DNA of 64,000 nt, from the NCBI RefSeq assembly GCF_947498345.1, contig NZ_CANMJY010000002.1, positions 310,001-374,000 on the forward strand, read 5' to 3'. The notes beneath the pieces were generated by a model that was not told where the DNA came from, did no database searches, and was given only the letters and a program-made list of their open reading frames with translations. This DNA comes from an uncultured Winogradskyella sp. GTDB taxonomy: Bacteria; Bacteroidota; Bacteroidia; Flavobacteriales; Flavobacteriaceae. How positions within the stretch are numbered: position 1 is the first letter of the stretch; every line of letters begins with the position of its first letter. Positions 57,485 through 64,000 of this stretch are shown here, piece after piece. The position numbers and the translations under genes are program-made.

Positions 57485-58449
57485 TAGTCAAGCTTTGTAG
57501 AAATATGAAAAATAGCATCACCTTGATAAATAATGGGTGATTCATTTACATTAAAAATGTAACCGTTATTTGTTGCTTTTACAAAATGATTAAAACTACC
57601 ATAAGGGTCAGTGATATGACCAAGAACATCACCTTTTTTGACTTGAGAATTTACAGAAACATTTGGTTTAAACATTCCGGAATGGCTGGCTCTAATCCAT
57701 TTGCTATCTACAATTTTAATGCAATTCTTTTTTGGTTTAGATACTTTAAATTTGCTGTTAAGCATCTCTAAATGCGAAAGTACACGTTTAGTACCATTGA
57801 CGCCTGTATTGGTTATAGTACTATCAATATTAAATGACTTTCCTCCTTCGAACAAAAGCATTGGTATACCCAATTTATAACAAGAATTTCTGAATGATTT
57901 ATTGAGGTTTTTAGAATAGTAAATGATTGGTGCCCCAAAAACCAGAGCCAGCTCATCTAAAACTATTTCGTTCTTTACTATTCTAATTTGTGCAGCATTA
58001 AAACGATCGGCACCACCAGTATGAAAATCTAAAATTAAATCAGCATGAGGTACAATTTCTGTCATTAATTTATGGGCAACTCTACTAGCAAGAGACCCTC
58101 CTTTTCCACCAGGGAAAACACGATTTAAGTCTCTACCATCTGGAAATTCTCTATCCATATGAATAAACCCAAAAACATTAATAACAGGAATACATATTAT
58201 AGTTCCTCTTTTGGGTTTATTGATGCCTTTGGCGATGATTTGACGCACAATTTCTACACCGTTGACCTCGTCGCCATGGATTCCTGCTGTTATCAATACA
58301 GTAGGTCCAGGCTTTTTAGAACGTTCTATAATTACAGGAACATCAATAGTATTTTGGGTATGGAGTTTAGCAACATTAAAACTTACCTTGGTGCTTTCTC
58401 CTAATGCTACCTTTTTACCTAGTATATGTAATACTTCTTTTTCACTCAT
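57484..58449 (-). CDS. Succinylglutamate desuccinylase/aspartoacylase family protein (M14-like)
   Basis: 321 residues of the zinc carboxypeptidase-like AstE/ASPA family. Zinc ligands His58 and Glu61 (HGDEVNG) and His143 (DFHTGG) and the probable catalytic Glu201 (LLFEGGKS) are present. A C-terminal barrel-like domain (about 235-320) follows. The gene upstream is rimK; I infer a possible role opposed to RimK (removing glutamates), but this is not shown. Confidence 0.88.
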   Translation of the reverse strand: MSEKEVLHILGKKVALGESTKVSFNVAKLHTQNTIDVPVIIERSKKPGPTVLITAGIHGDEVNGVEIVRQIIAKGINKPKRGTIICIPVINVFGFIHMDREFPDGRDLNRVFPGGKGGSLASRVAHKLMTEIVPHADLILDFHTGGADRFNAAQIRIVKNEIVLDELALVFGAPIIYYSKNLNKSFRNSCYKLGIPMLLFEGGKSFNIDSTITNTGVNGTKRVLSHLEMLNSKFKVSKPKKNCIKIVDSKWIRASHSGMFKPNVSVNSQVKKGDVLGHITDPYGSFNHFVKATNNGYIFNVNESPIIYQGDAIFHISTKLD

Positions 58450-58455
58450 GCTTCC

Positions 58456-58473
58456 TTCCTGCGAAAGCAGGAA
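58456..58473. repeat. Short GC-rich palindrome between rimK and the M14-type gene
   Basis: Perfect 7-bp arms TTCCTGC / GCAGGAA around GAAA, within the 47-bp gap. It resembles short REP-like palindromes seen in flavobacterial genomes. Only one copy was seen in this window. No T-run follows. Confidence 0.5.
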
Positions 58474-58496
58474 TATCTTTTAATTTAAACCTATTT

Positions 58497-59372
58497 CTAT
58501 TTCCTATTACGTTCTATAAACGTAATAATTGCTCTGGCAATATTTTTTTGTGTAGCACCTTCAATACCCTCTAATCCTGGTGTAGAATTGACCTCCATAA
58601 TTAATGGTCCTCTGGCTGATTGTAGCATATCTACGCCACAAACAGGTAACTTTAATGCTCTGGCAGCTTTAATGGCCAACTTTAACTCATCTTCAGAAAG
58701 TCTAACGAGATTAGCACTTCCGCCTCTATGCAAATTAGAACGAAATTCACCTTCTCTACCTTGGCGTTTCATAGCTCCTACAACTTGTCCATCTACTAAT
58801 AATGCTCTTAGATCAGCACCTTTAGCTTCAGCTATATATTCTTGGACAAGCGCTCTCGCCTGCAATCCATTAAAAGCTTCTAGTACAGATTCTGCTGCAT
58901 TTTTAGATTCTGCCAAAACGACTCCAAGCCCTTGTGTACCTTCAAGTAATTTTATGATTACTGGTGGCCCACCAACATGATTCAATACTTCCTCGACATC
59001 ACGTGAGTAATTGGTAAAAACCGTTTTTGGCATACCGATACCAGCTTTAGACAGCCGTTGAAAACTTCGTAATTTATCTCTACTCCTAATAATTGCGTCA
59101 GAGGTAACAGTAGTAAAGATGTTCATCATTTCAAACTGTCTTACCACAGCACAACCAAAAAAAGTTACAGAAGCACCAATTCTTGGAATAATGGCATCAA
59201 CATAATTGAGATAACGATCTCTGTAATAAATTGTAGGTTTTTCTTGTTCAATAATAATATCACACTTAAGTGGATCGATCACTTCAATATCATGACCTCT
59301 GTTTTCACCTTCTTCAATAAGACGTCTTGTAGAATACAGGTTTTCGTTTCTGGAGAGGATGACAATATTCAT
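58497..59372 (-). CDS. rimK: RimK-type ATP-grasp glutamate ligase
   Basis: 291 residues. N-terminal pre-ATP-grasp domain (about 1-95) and the ATP-grasp fold (about 100-290) with [32 protein letters not shown] and the Mg-binding [13 protein letters not shown]. RimK adds glutamates to the C-terminus of ribosomal protein S6. The next gene downstream is an M14-like carboxypeptidase-family protein. Confidence 0.93.
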   Translation of the reverse strand: MNIVILSRNENLYSTRRLIEEGENRGHDIEVIDPLKCDIIIEQEKPTIYYRDRYLNYVDAIIPRIGASVTFFGCAVVRQFEMMNIFTTVTSDAIIRSRDKLRSFQRLSKAGIGMPKTVFTNYSRDVEEVLNHVGGPPVIIKLLEGTQGLGVVLAESKNAAESVLEAFNGLQARALVQEYIAEAKGADLRALLVDGQVVGAMKRQGREGEFRSNLHRGGSANLVRLSEDELKLAIKAARALKLPVCGVDMLQSARGPLIMEVNSTPGLEGIEGATQKNIARAIITFIERNRK

Positions 59373-59452
59373 TTTGCAGATGCTAATAATAACTTAATAC
59401 TGGCAATATACTAAAAAAGGAATTCTGATTTTTACAATACTAGCTTTTAAAC

Positions 59453-59460
59453 TACCTTTG
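59453..59460 (+). promoter_or_regulatory. -7 element of uvrC, 5 nt before the ATG
   Basis: TACCTTTG, exact match, followed by ATTTA and the ATG. The layout resembles bioF (TATCTTTG, ATTA, ATG). Confidence 0.55.
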
Positions 59461-59465
59461 ATTTA

Positions 59466-61259
59466 ATGCCAAAAACAGCTCTAGAAATACAAATAAAAAC
59501 CTTACCACACCAACCTGGTGTTTATCAATATTTTGATGCTGATGACAAGTTGATTTATGTTGGTAAGGCAAAGAATATTAAAAAACGGGTAAGTAGTTAT
59601 TTTACTAAACATCATGACTATGGCAAGACACGTGTTCTGGTTAAGAATATAGCTTCAGTAAAACATATAGTTGTAGAAACTGAGAATGATGCACTTTTAC
59701 TCGAAAATAATCTTATAAAAAAATATCAGCCCAAGTATAATGTAATGCTTAAGGATGATAAATCTTATCCTTGGATTTGTATTAAAAAGGAACGTTTCCC
59801 CAGAGTATTTTCTACGCGACGCGTGTTTAAAGATGGGTCGGAATATTTTGGACCATATACAAGTATGAAAACTGTAAAAACGCTCTTAGGCTTAATAAAG
59901 GGCTTATATCAATTACGTACTTGTAATTATGATTTGTCCGAAACAAAAATAAATGCAGGTAAGTACAAAGTTTGTCTGGAGTTTCATTTGGGCAATTGCA
60001 AAGGTGCTTGCGAAGGAAGGGAAACTGAAGCAGAATATCATAGAAATGTTAAAGCTATACGAGAAATCTTAAAAGGGAATTTTAAAGATTCTTTACAACA
60101 GTTTAGAATTCAAATGAAGCAGTATGCTGAAGCTACGCAATTCGAAGATGCTCAGAAAATAAAAGACAAACTTGAAATTTTAGAAAATTATCAGGCTAAA
60201 TCAACTATCGTAAACCCTAAGATTAGTAATGTAGATGTGTTTTCAATAGTAAGTGATGAAACCTATGCATATATCAATTTTTTGCAACTAAGTTATGGTT
60301 CAATTATTAGATCTCATACTCTAGAAATAAAGAAAAAATTACAGGAATCGGATAAGGAATTACTAGAATTAGCAATTACCGAAATTCGTCAACGGTTTAA
60401 TTCAAATTCTAAAGAAATTTATGTGCCTTTTAAGGTCAATTTAGGTGAAGCGATTAAAGTTACAGTGCCTAAGCTTGGAGATAAGAAAAGTATTGTTGAT
60501 TTATCTAAACGTAATGCGATGTATTATCGCATGGATAAATTGAAACAAATAAAAATTGTAGATCCAGATCGACATGCCAATAGAATTATGGCTCAGATGA
60601 AAGCAGATTTGCGATTATCAGAAGAACCTCGACATATTGAGTGTTTTGATAATTCAAACATTCAAGGTACTAACCCAGTGGCAGCTTGTGTAGTGTTTAA
60701 AAATGGAAAACCAAGTAAAAAAGATTATCGCCATTTTAATATTAAAACCGTAGAAGGACCAGATGATTTTGCATCGATGGAAGAAGTAGTTTATAGGCGC
60801 TATAAACGCCTGGTAGAAGAAAATCAACCCTTGCCACAGCTTATTATAATAGATGGAGGTAAAGGGCAATTGTCATCAGCATTAAAAAGCCTTGACGTTT
60901 TAGACTTGAGAGGAAAAATAGCAATTATCGGAATTGCAAAACGTTTAGAAGAATTATTTTACCCAGATGATCCAATTCCATTATATTTAGACAAGAAAAG
61001 CGAAACGTTAAAAATTATTCAACAATTACGAAATGAAGCTCATCGTTTTGGTATTGAACATCACAGAAACAGACGTAGTAAAAGTGCCTTAACCACAGAG
61101 CTTGAAAATATTTCTGGAGTAGGGGAGCAAACCATTATTGACCTGATGAAACAATTTAAAACGGTTAAACGTATCGCAAATGCTAAACTAGATGAATTAG
61201 AGGCTGTTGTTGGTACCTCTAGAGCAAGTAAAATTTATAACTATTATCATAAAGAATAA
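59466..61259 (+). CDS. uvrC: Excinuclease ABC subunit C
   Basis: Dual-incision nuclease of nucleotide excision repair. 597 residues: GIY-YIG domain (GVY at 18-20, YVGKAKNIKKR at 31-41), UVR motif (about 205-240), RNase-H-like C-terminal nuclease (HIECFDNSNIQGTNPVA and IIIDGGKGQL) and terminal helix-hairpin-helix (ISGVGEQTI). Near-leaderless promoter layout. The patatin gene starts about 4 bp after its stop. Confidence 0.97.
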   Translation: MPKTALEIQIKTLPHQPGVYQYFDADDKLIYVGKAKNIKKRVSSYFTKHHDYGKTRVLVKNIASVKHIVVETENDALLLENNLIKKYQPKYNVMLKDDKSYPWICIKKERFPRVFSTRRVFKDGSEYFGPYTSMKTVKTLLGLIKGLYQLRTCNYDLSETKINAGKYKVCLEFHLGNCKGACEGRETEAEYHRNVKAIREILKGNFKDSLQQFRIQMKQYAEATQFEDAQKIKDKLEILENYQAKSTIVNPKISNVDVFSIVSDETYAYINFLQLSYGSIIRSHTLEIKKKLQESDKELLELAITEIRQRFNSNSKEIYVPFKVNLGEAIKVTVPKLGDKKSIVDLSKRNAMYYRMDKLKQIKIVDPDRHANRIMAQMKADLRLSEEPRHIECFDNSNIQGTNPVAACVVFKNGKPSKKDYRHFNIKTVEGPDDFASMEEVVYRRYKRLVEENQPLPQLIIIDGGKGQLSSALKSLDVLDLRGKIAIIGIAKRLEELFYPDDPIPLYLDKKSETLKIIQQLRNEAHRFGIEHHRNRRSKSALTTELENISGVGEQTIIDLMKQFKTVKRIANAKLDELEAVVGTSRASKIYNYYHKE

Positions 61260-61263
61260 ACCA

Positions 61264-63528
61264 TTGAGATTGTTCCAAACATATTATCAGCTATTTAGAT
61301 GCAAATATGCAGTCATAACACTAGTTTTTTTATTACTGTGTTATAACACAGTACAGGCACAAAAAACTCAAGAGCCAAAGGTGGGTTTAGTATTAAGTGG
61401 TGGTGGTGCTAAAGGATTTGCGCATATAGGAGCATTAAAAATCATTGATAGCCTCGGTATAAAAATAGATTATGTTGCTGGCACGAGTATGGGAGCCATT
61501 ATAGGATCATTGTATGCTACGGGTTATTCAGGTGAGCAATTAGAAGAAATGTTCAATAATCAAGATTTTAATGAACTGATAAATGACGAATTTCCGAGGT
61601 CTTCAAAGTCTTTTTATGAACGTGAAAACTCAGAAAAATATGCAATCAGTTTACCTTTCGATAAGTTTAAAATCAATTTGCCATCTGCCTTATCAAGAGG
61701 ACAAAATGTATATAATTTGCTTTATAAGTTAATGCTTCCTGTTAATGAAATAAGAGACTTTGAAAAACTACCTATTCCTTTTTTCTGTATAGCAACTAAT
61801 ATAGAAACCGGTGAATCTATTGTTATGGATAAAGGGCATTTGGCAGAAGCTGTTACTGCTAGTGGAGCATTACCATCGTTGTTTCAGCCAGTTGTTATTA
61901 ATGGTGATATATTGATAGATGGAGGGGTTACAAATAACTTTCCTGTTGAAGAACTAAGGGCCAAAGGCATGGATATTATTATAGGTGTTGATGTACAAGA
62001 TGCCTTAAAAGACAGAGAGTCTTTAAAATCGGCGCCAGACATTTTAATGCAGATTAATAATTTTCGAACTATAAATGCAATGAAGAGTAAAGTGCCTCTG
62101 ACAGATATTTATATTAAACCAGATATAACAAATTTTTCTGTTATATCTTTTAGTGAAGGTGACGATATTATCGCCAATGGTGAAGCTGCTGCAAGAGCTA
62201 ATATAGCTCAGTTACAGAAGGTAAAAGACCAGCAAAGTTCTGACTATGAAAGACCTAAAATAGAACCTATAGATAGTATAAAGATTAACTCAATAAACAT
62301 ACGAGGTAACGAGCGCTATACAAGATCTTATATCATTGGAAAACTAAAATTTAGAAATGATGCGAGTATCAGTTATGCCGACTTTAAAAAAGGTATAAAC
62401 AGTCTTATAGCGACTAATAATTTTGACACCTTTAGGTATTGTTTAGAACCTAGTGCTAATGGTGATAGTTACAATCTAATGGGAGAGTTAAAAGAATCTG
62501 AAACTACCACGTTTTTAAAGCTAGGTGTACATTACGATGACTTATATAAAAGTGCTGTATTAGCAAACCTTACTAAAAAACGTTTGTTGTTTAATAACGA
62601 TATTGCTTCATTAGATGTTATGTTAGGTGACAACTCAAGATATAATTTTGAATACTTCATCGACAAAGGGTTTTATATCAGTATAGGGATTAAGTCGAGA
62701 TACAATCAATTTAATAAAAATGTAAACCCACTTTTAGTGTTAGAAGAAGGCTCACCTTTATTAGAAGACTTAAATAGAATTGATGCTAAGCTGTCAGATT
62801 TTACAAACCAAGTCTATTTACAAACTATTTTTAGAAAGGATTTTGCGTTACGTGCTGGCGCAGAATATAAGCGTCTTAAAATTACATCCGAAACTATAAT
62901 TGATGACGATCAAGAAGATAGAATTACATTCGAAAACTCAAACTATTTCAGTGCTTTTGGTAATTTAATTTTTGATGATTACGATAACTCACTATTTCCA
63001 AAACGTGGGTTTTATTTTAATGGGGATTTTCATTTGTATTTTAATGCTTCAGGTTTAAATCGGGACTTTGAAGAATTTTCAATCGCTAAGGCGGATATGG
63101 GATATGCATTTAGTTTTAATAATAAAGTCGCATTAAAGACAGAGGCATCAGGTGGTTTTAAAATTGGTGATAATTCTACTACGGCATTAGGTTTTGGTTT
63201 GGGTGGCTATGCTAATAATTTTATTAATAATTTTAAATCCTTTTATGGCTATGACTATTTAGCCCTATCTGGAGATAGCTTTGTAAAAGCTACTTTTACT
63301 TTAGATTATGAGATTTTTAAAAAGCATCATATTCTTTTAGCAGCTAATTACGCCAATATAGAAGATGGACTTTTTGAAACTGGTGATTTTCTCTCTTCCC
63401 CAGAATATAGTGGCTATGCTGTAGGGTATTCGTTAGAAACGTTTTTAGGACCATTAGAAGCCAAATATACTTACTCACCAGAACTAAAAGAAAGTCAATG
63501 GTTTTTTAATCTTGGATTTTGGTTTTAA
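61264..63528 (+). CDS. Patatin-like phospholipase fused to POTRA and Omp85 barrel
   Basis: 754 residues from a TTG at 61264, which gives a normal signal peptide (hydrophobic core about 16-27, ending VQAQ). The only earlier in-frame ATG lies inside uvrC. Patatin domain (about 38-310): glycine loop SGGGAKG (46-48), nucleophile Ser75 in GTSMG and Asp219 in IDGG, so the Ser/Asp dyad is complete. A POTRA-like segment (about 335-410) and a beta-barrel (about 430-754) ending in FNLGFWF follow. This is the layout of type Vd secretion (PlpD-like). Confidence 0.9.
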   Translation: MRLFQTYYQLFRCKYAVITLVFLLLCYNTVQAQKTQEPKVGLVLSGGGAKGFAHIGALKIIDSLGIKIDYVAGTSMGAIIGSLYATGYSGEQLEEMFNNQDFNELINDEFPRSSKSFYERENSEKYAISLPFDKFKINLPSALSRGQNVYNLLYKLMLPVNEIRDFEKLPIPFFCIATNIETGESIVMDKGHLAEAVTASGALPSLFQPVVINGDILIDGGVTNNFPVEELRAKGMDIIIGVDVQDALKDRESLKSAPDILMQINNFRTINAMKSKVPLTDIYIKPDITNFSVISFSEGDDIIANGEAAARANIAQLQKVKDQQSSDYERPKIEPIDSIKINSINIRGNERYTRSYIIGKLKFRNDASISYADFKKGINSLIATNNFDTFRYCLEPSANGDSYNLMGELKESETTTFLKLGVHYDDLYKSAVLANLTKKRLLFNNDIASLDVMLGDNSRYNFEYFIDKGFYISIGIKSRYNQFNKNVNPLLVLEEGSPLLEDLNRIDAKLSDFTNQVYLQTIFRKDFALRAGAEYKRLKITSETIIDDDQEDRITFENSNYFSAFGNLIFDDYDNSLFPKRGFYFNGDFHLYFNASGLNRDFEEFSIAKADMGYAFSFNNKVALKTEASGGFKIGDNSTTALGFGLGGYANNFINNFKSFYGYDYLALSGDSFVKATFTLDYEIFKKHHILLAANYANIEDGLFETGDFLSSPEYSGYAVGYSLETFLGPLEAKYTYSPELKESQWFFNLGFWF

Positions 63529-63758
63529 TAATATACCATTGTTATTAAGCTAAATTTATTTCAGTATCTCATTTTAAAATTTGCTAATTTTTTAGATATT
63601 TGTAACTCTATGAAACCATTTTGGGCTAATATAAAACTATACCTTCACTTTCTTATTAAAAGGAACCCAGAATAGAACTGCATTTTTTGTACCTTTAATG
63701 AGTGTTATTTATACATTAATATGTATAAACAAATCAACGTTTAAACAATCAAAGAAAA

Positions 63759-64000
63759 ATGCCATTTTATCATAAATTAGGAAAAATTCCACCAAAACGC
63801 CATACGCAATTTAAAAAAGCGGACGGTAGCTTTTACTACGAGCAATTATTCGGGACTATAGGTTTCGATGGAATGTCAACAAATAGCTATCATGAGCAAA
63901 GACCAACTCAAGTAAAAGAAATAAGAAATCAATATAGCGTAGCACCAAAAATTGCTAAGGCTAACAATATGCAATCCTATCGCTTGCATGGTTTTAAAGT
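63759..64000 (+). CDS. hmgA: Homogentisate 1,2-dioxygenase, N-terminal part (runs off window)
   Basis: Only the first 80 residues are visible. The sequence PFYHKLGKIPPKRHTQF and YYEQLFGTIGFDGMST is characteristic of HmgA, which opens the homogentisate ring in tyrosine/phenylalanine breakdown. Start ATG at 63759-63761, with a 230-bp upstream gap in which I see no exact promoter box. Confidence 0.93.
   Translation, partial: MPFYHKLGKIPPKRHTQFKKADGSFYYEQLFGTIGFDGMSTNSYHEQRPTQVKEIRNQYSVAPKIAKANNMQSYRLHGFK

Noticed and set aside
61207..61263. Patatin start inside uvrC
   Set aside because: It would put about 19 residues before the signal peptide. The TTG at 61264 gives a normal signal.

Overview
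The window looks like a chromosomal segment from a member of the Flavobacteriaceae (Bacteroidetes). The DNA is AT-rich. Promoters follow the Bacteroidetes pattern (TTTG near -33, TAnnTTTG near -7). There is a secreted protein with a type IX secretion sorting domain, a SusC-like TonB-dependent receptor paired with an SGNH lipoprotein, a DUF4270 lipoprotein, a class I ribonucleotide reductase with the ATP-cone on the beta subunit, and an atpD-atpC pair separate from other ATP synthase genes. I see no insertion sequence, prophage, CRISPR array or rRNA. There is one tRNA. Most of the window is ordinary housekeeping sequence.

Layout. 1-7.6 kb: biotin region on the minus strand (bioF, a DUF2007-type gene, bioD, bioA, a beta-ketoacyl synthase, then the start of bioB), interrupted by a plus-strand Coa1-like gene and by an NfeD/flotillin pair. 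7.6-11.3 kb: umuC and umuD in reversed order, an OmpA-family lipoprotein and a LolA-like protein. 11.3-14.4 kb: nrdB-nrdA. 14.4-15.2 kb: an 817-bp gene-free stretch with several symmetric elements. 15.2-17.9 kb: a LytTR response regulator and TPR sensor kinase. 17.9-22.7 kb: DUF3109, MarC, a small membrane protein, a minimal FAD protein, an S41 protease, dCMP deaminase and HupE. 22.9-29.3 kb: a less conserved-looking block with a membrane-anchored AraC-type regulator, an unknown lipoprotein, a beta-propeller protein, a CPBP protease and an ABC permease. 29.7-31.7 kb: tRNA-Leu and atpD-atpC. 31.9-40.8 kb: SGNH lipoprotein, TonB receptor, glmS, DUF4270 and a half-length glycogen synthase. 40.9-47.1 kb: panC, panD, a flippase-like protein, two tandem alpha/beta-hydrolase paralogues and radA. 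47.5-51.5 kb: a large T9SS cargo protein. 51.6-64 kb: a Crp-like regulator, ileS, a DksA-like protein, lspA, 5-FTHF cyclo-ligase, an M14/aspartoacylase-type protein, rimK, uvrC, a patatin-Omp85 fusion and the start of hmgA.

The observations most worth following are these. (1) IleS carries a GVHH signature in place of HxGH. (2) Two tandem alpha/beta hydrolases have Asp where the nucleophilic Ser should be. (3) The ATP-cone is on NrdB, not NrdA. (4) A recurrent promoter layout places TAnnTTTG only 4-5 nt before the start codon of bioF, umuC, DUF3109, panD and uvrC, which predicts nearly leaderless mRNAs. (5) A ketosynthase and a DUF2007 protein sit in the biotin cluster. (6) rimK sits beside a zinc carboxypeptidase-like gene. 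(7) Two orphan promoter or terminator units may be small RNAs. All product calls come from reading the sequence and recalled family knowledge. No database search was run.
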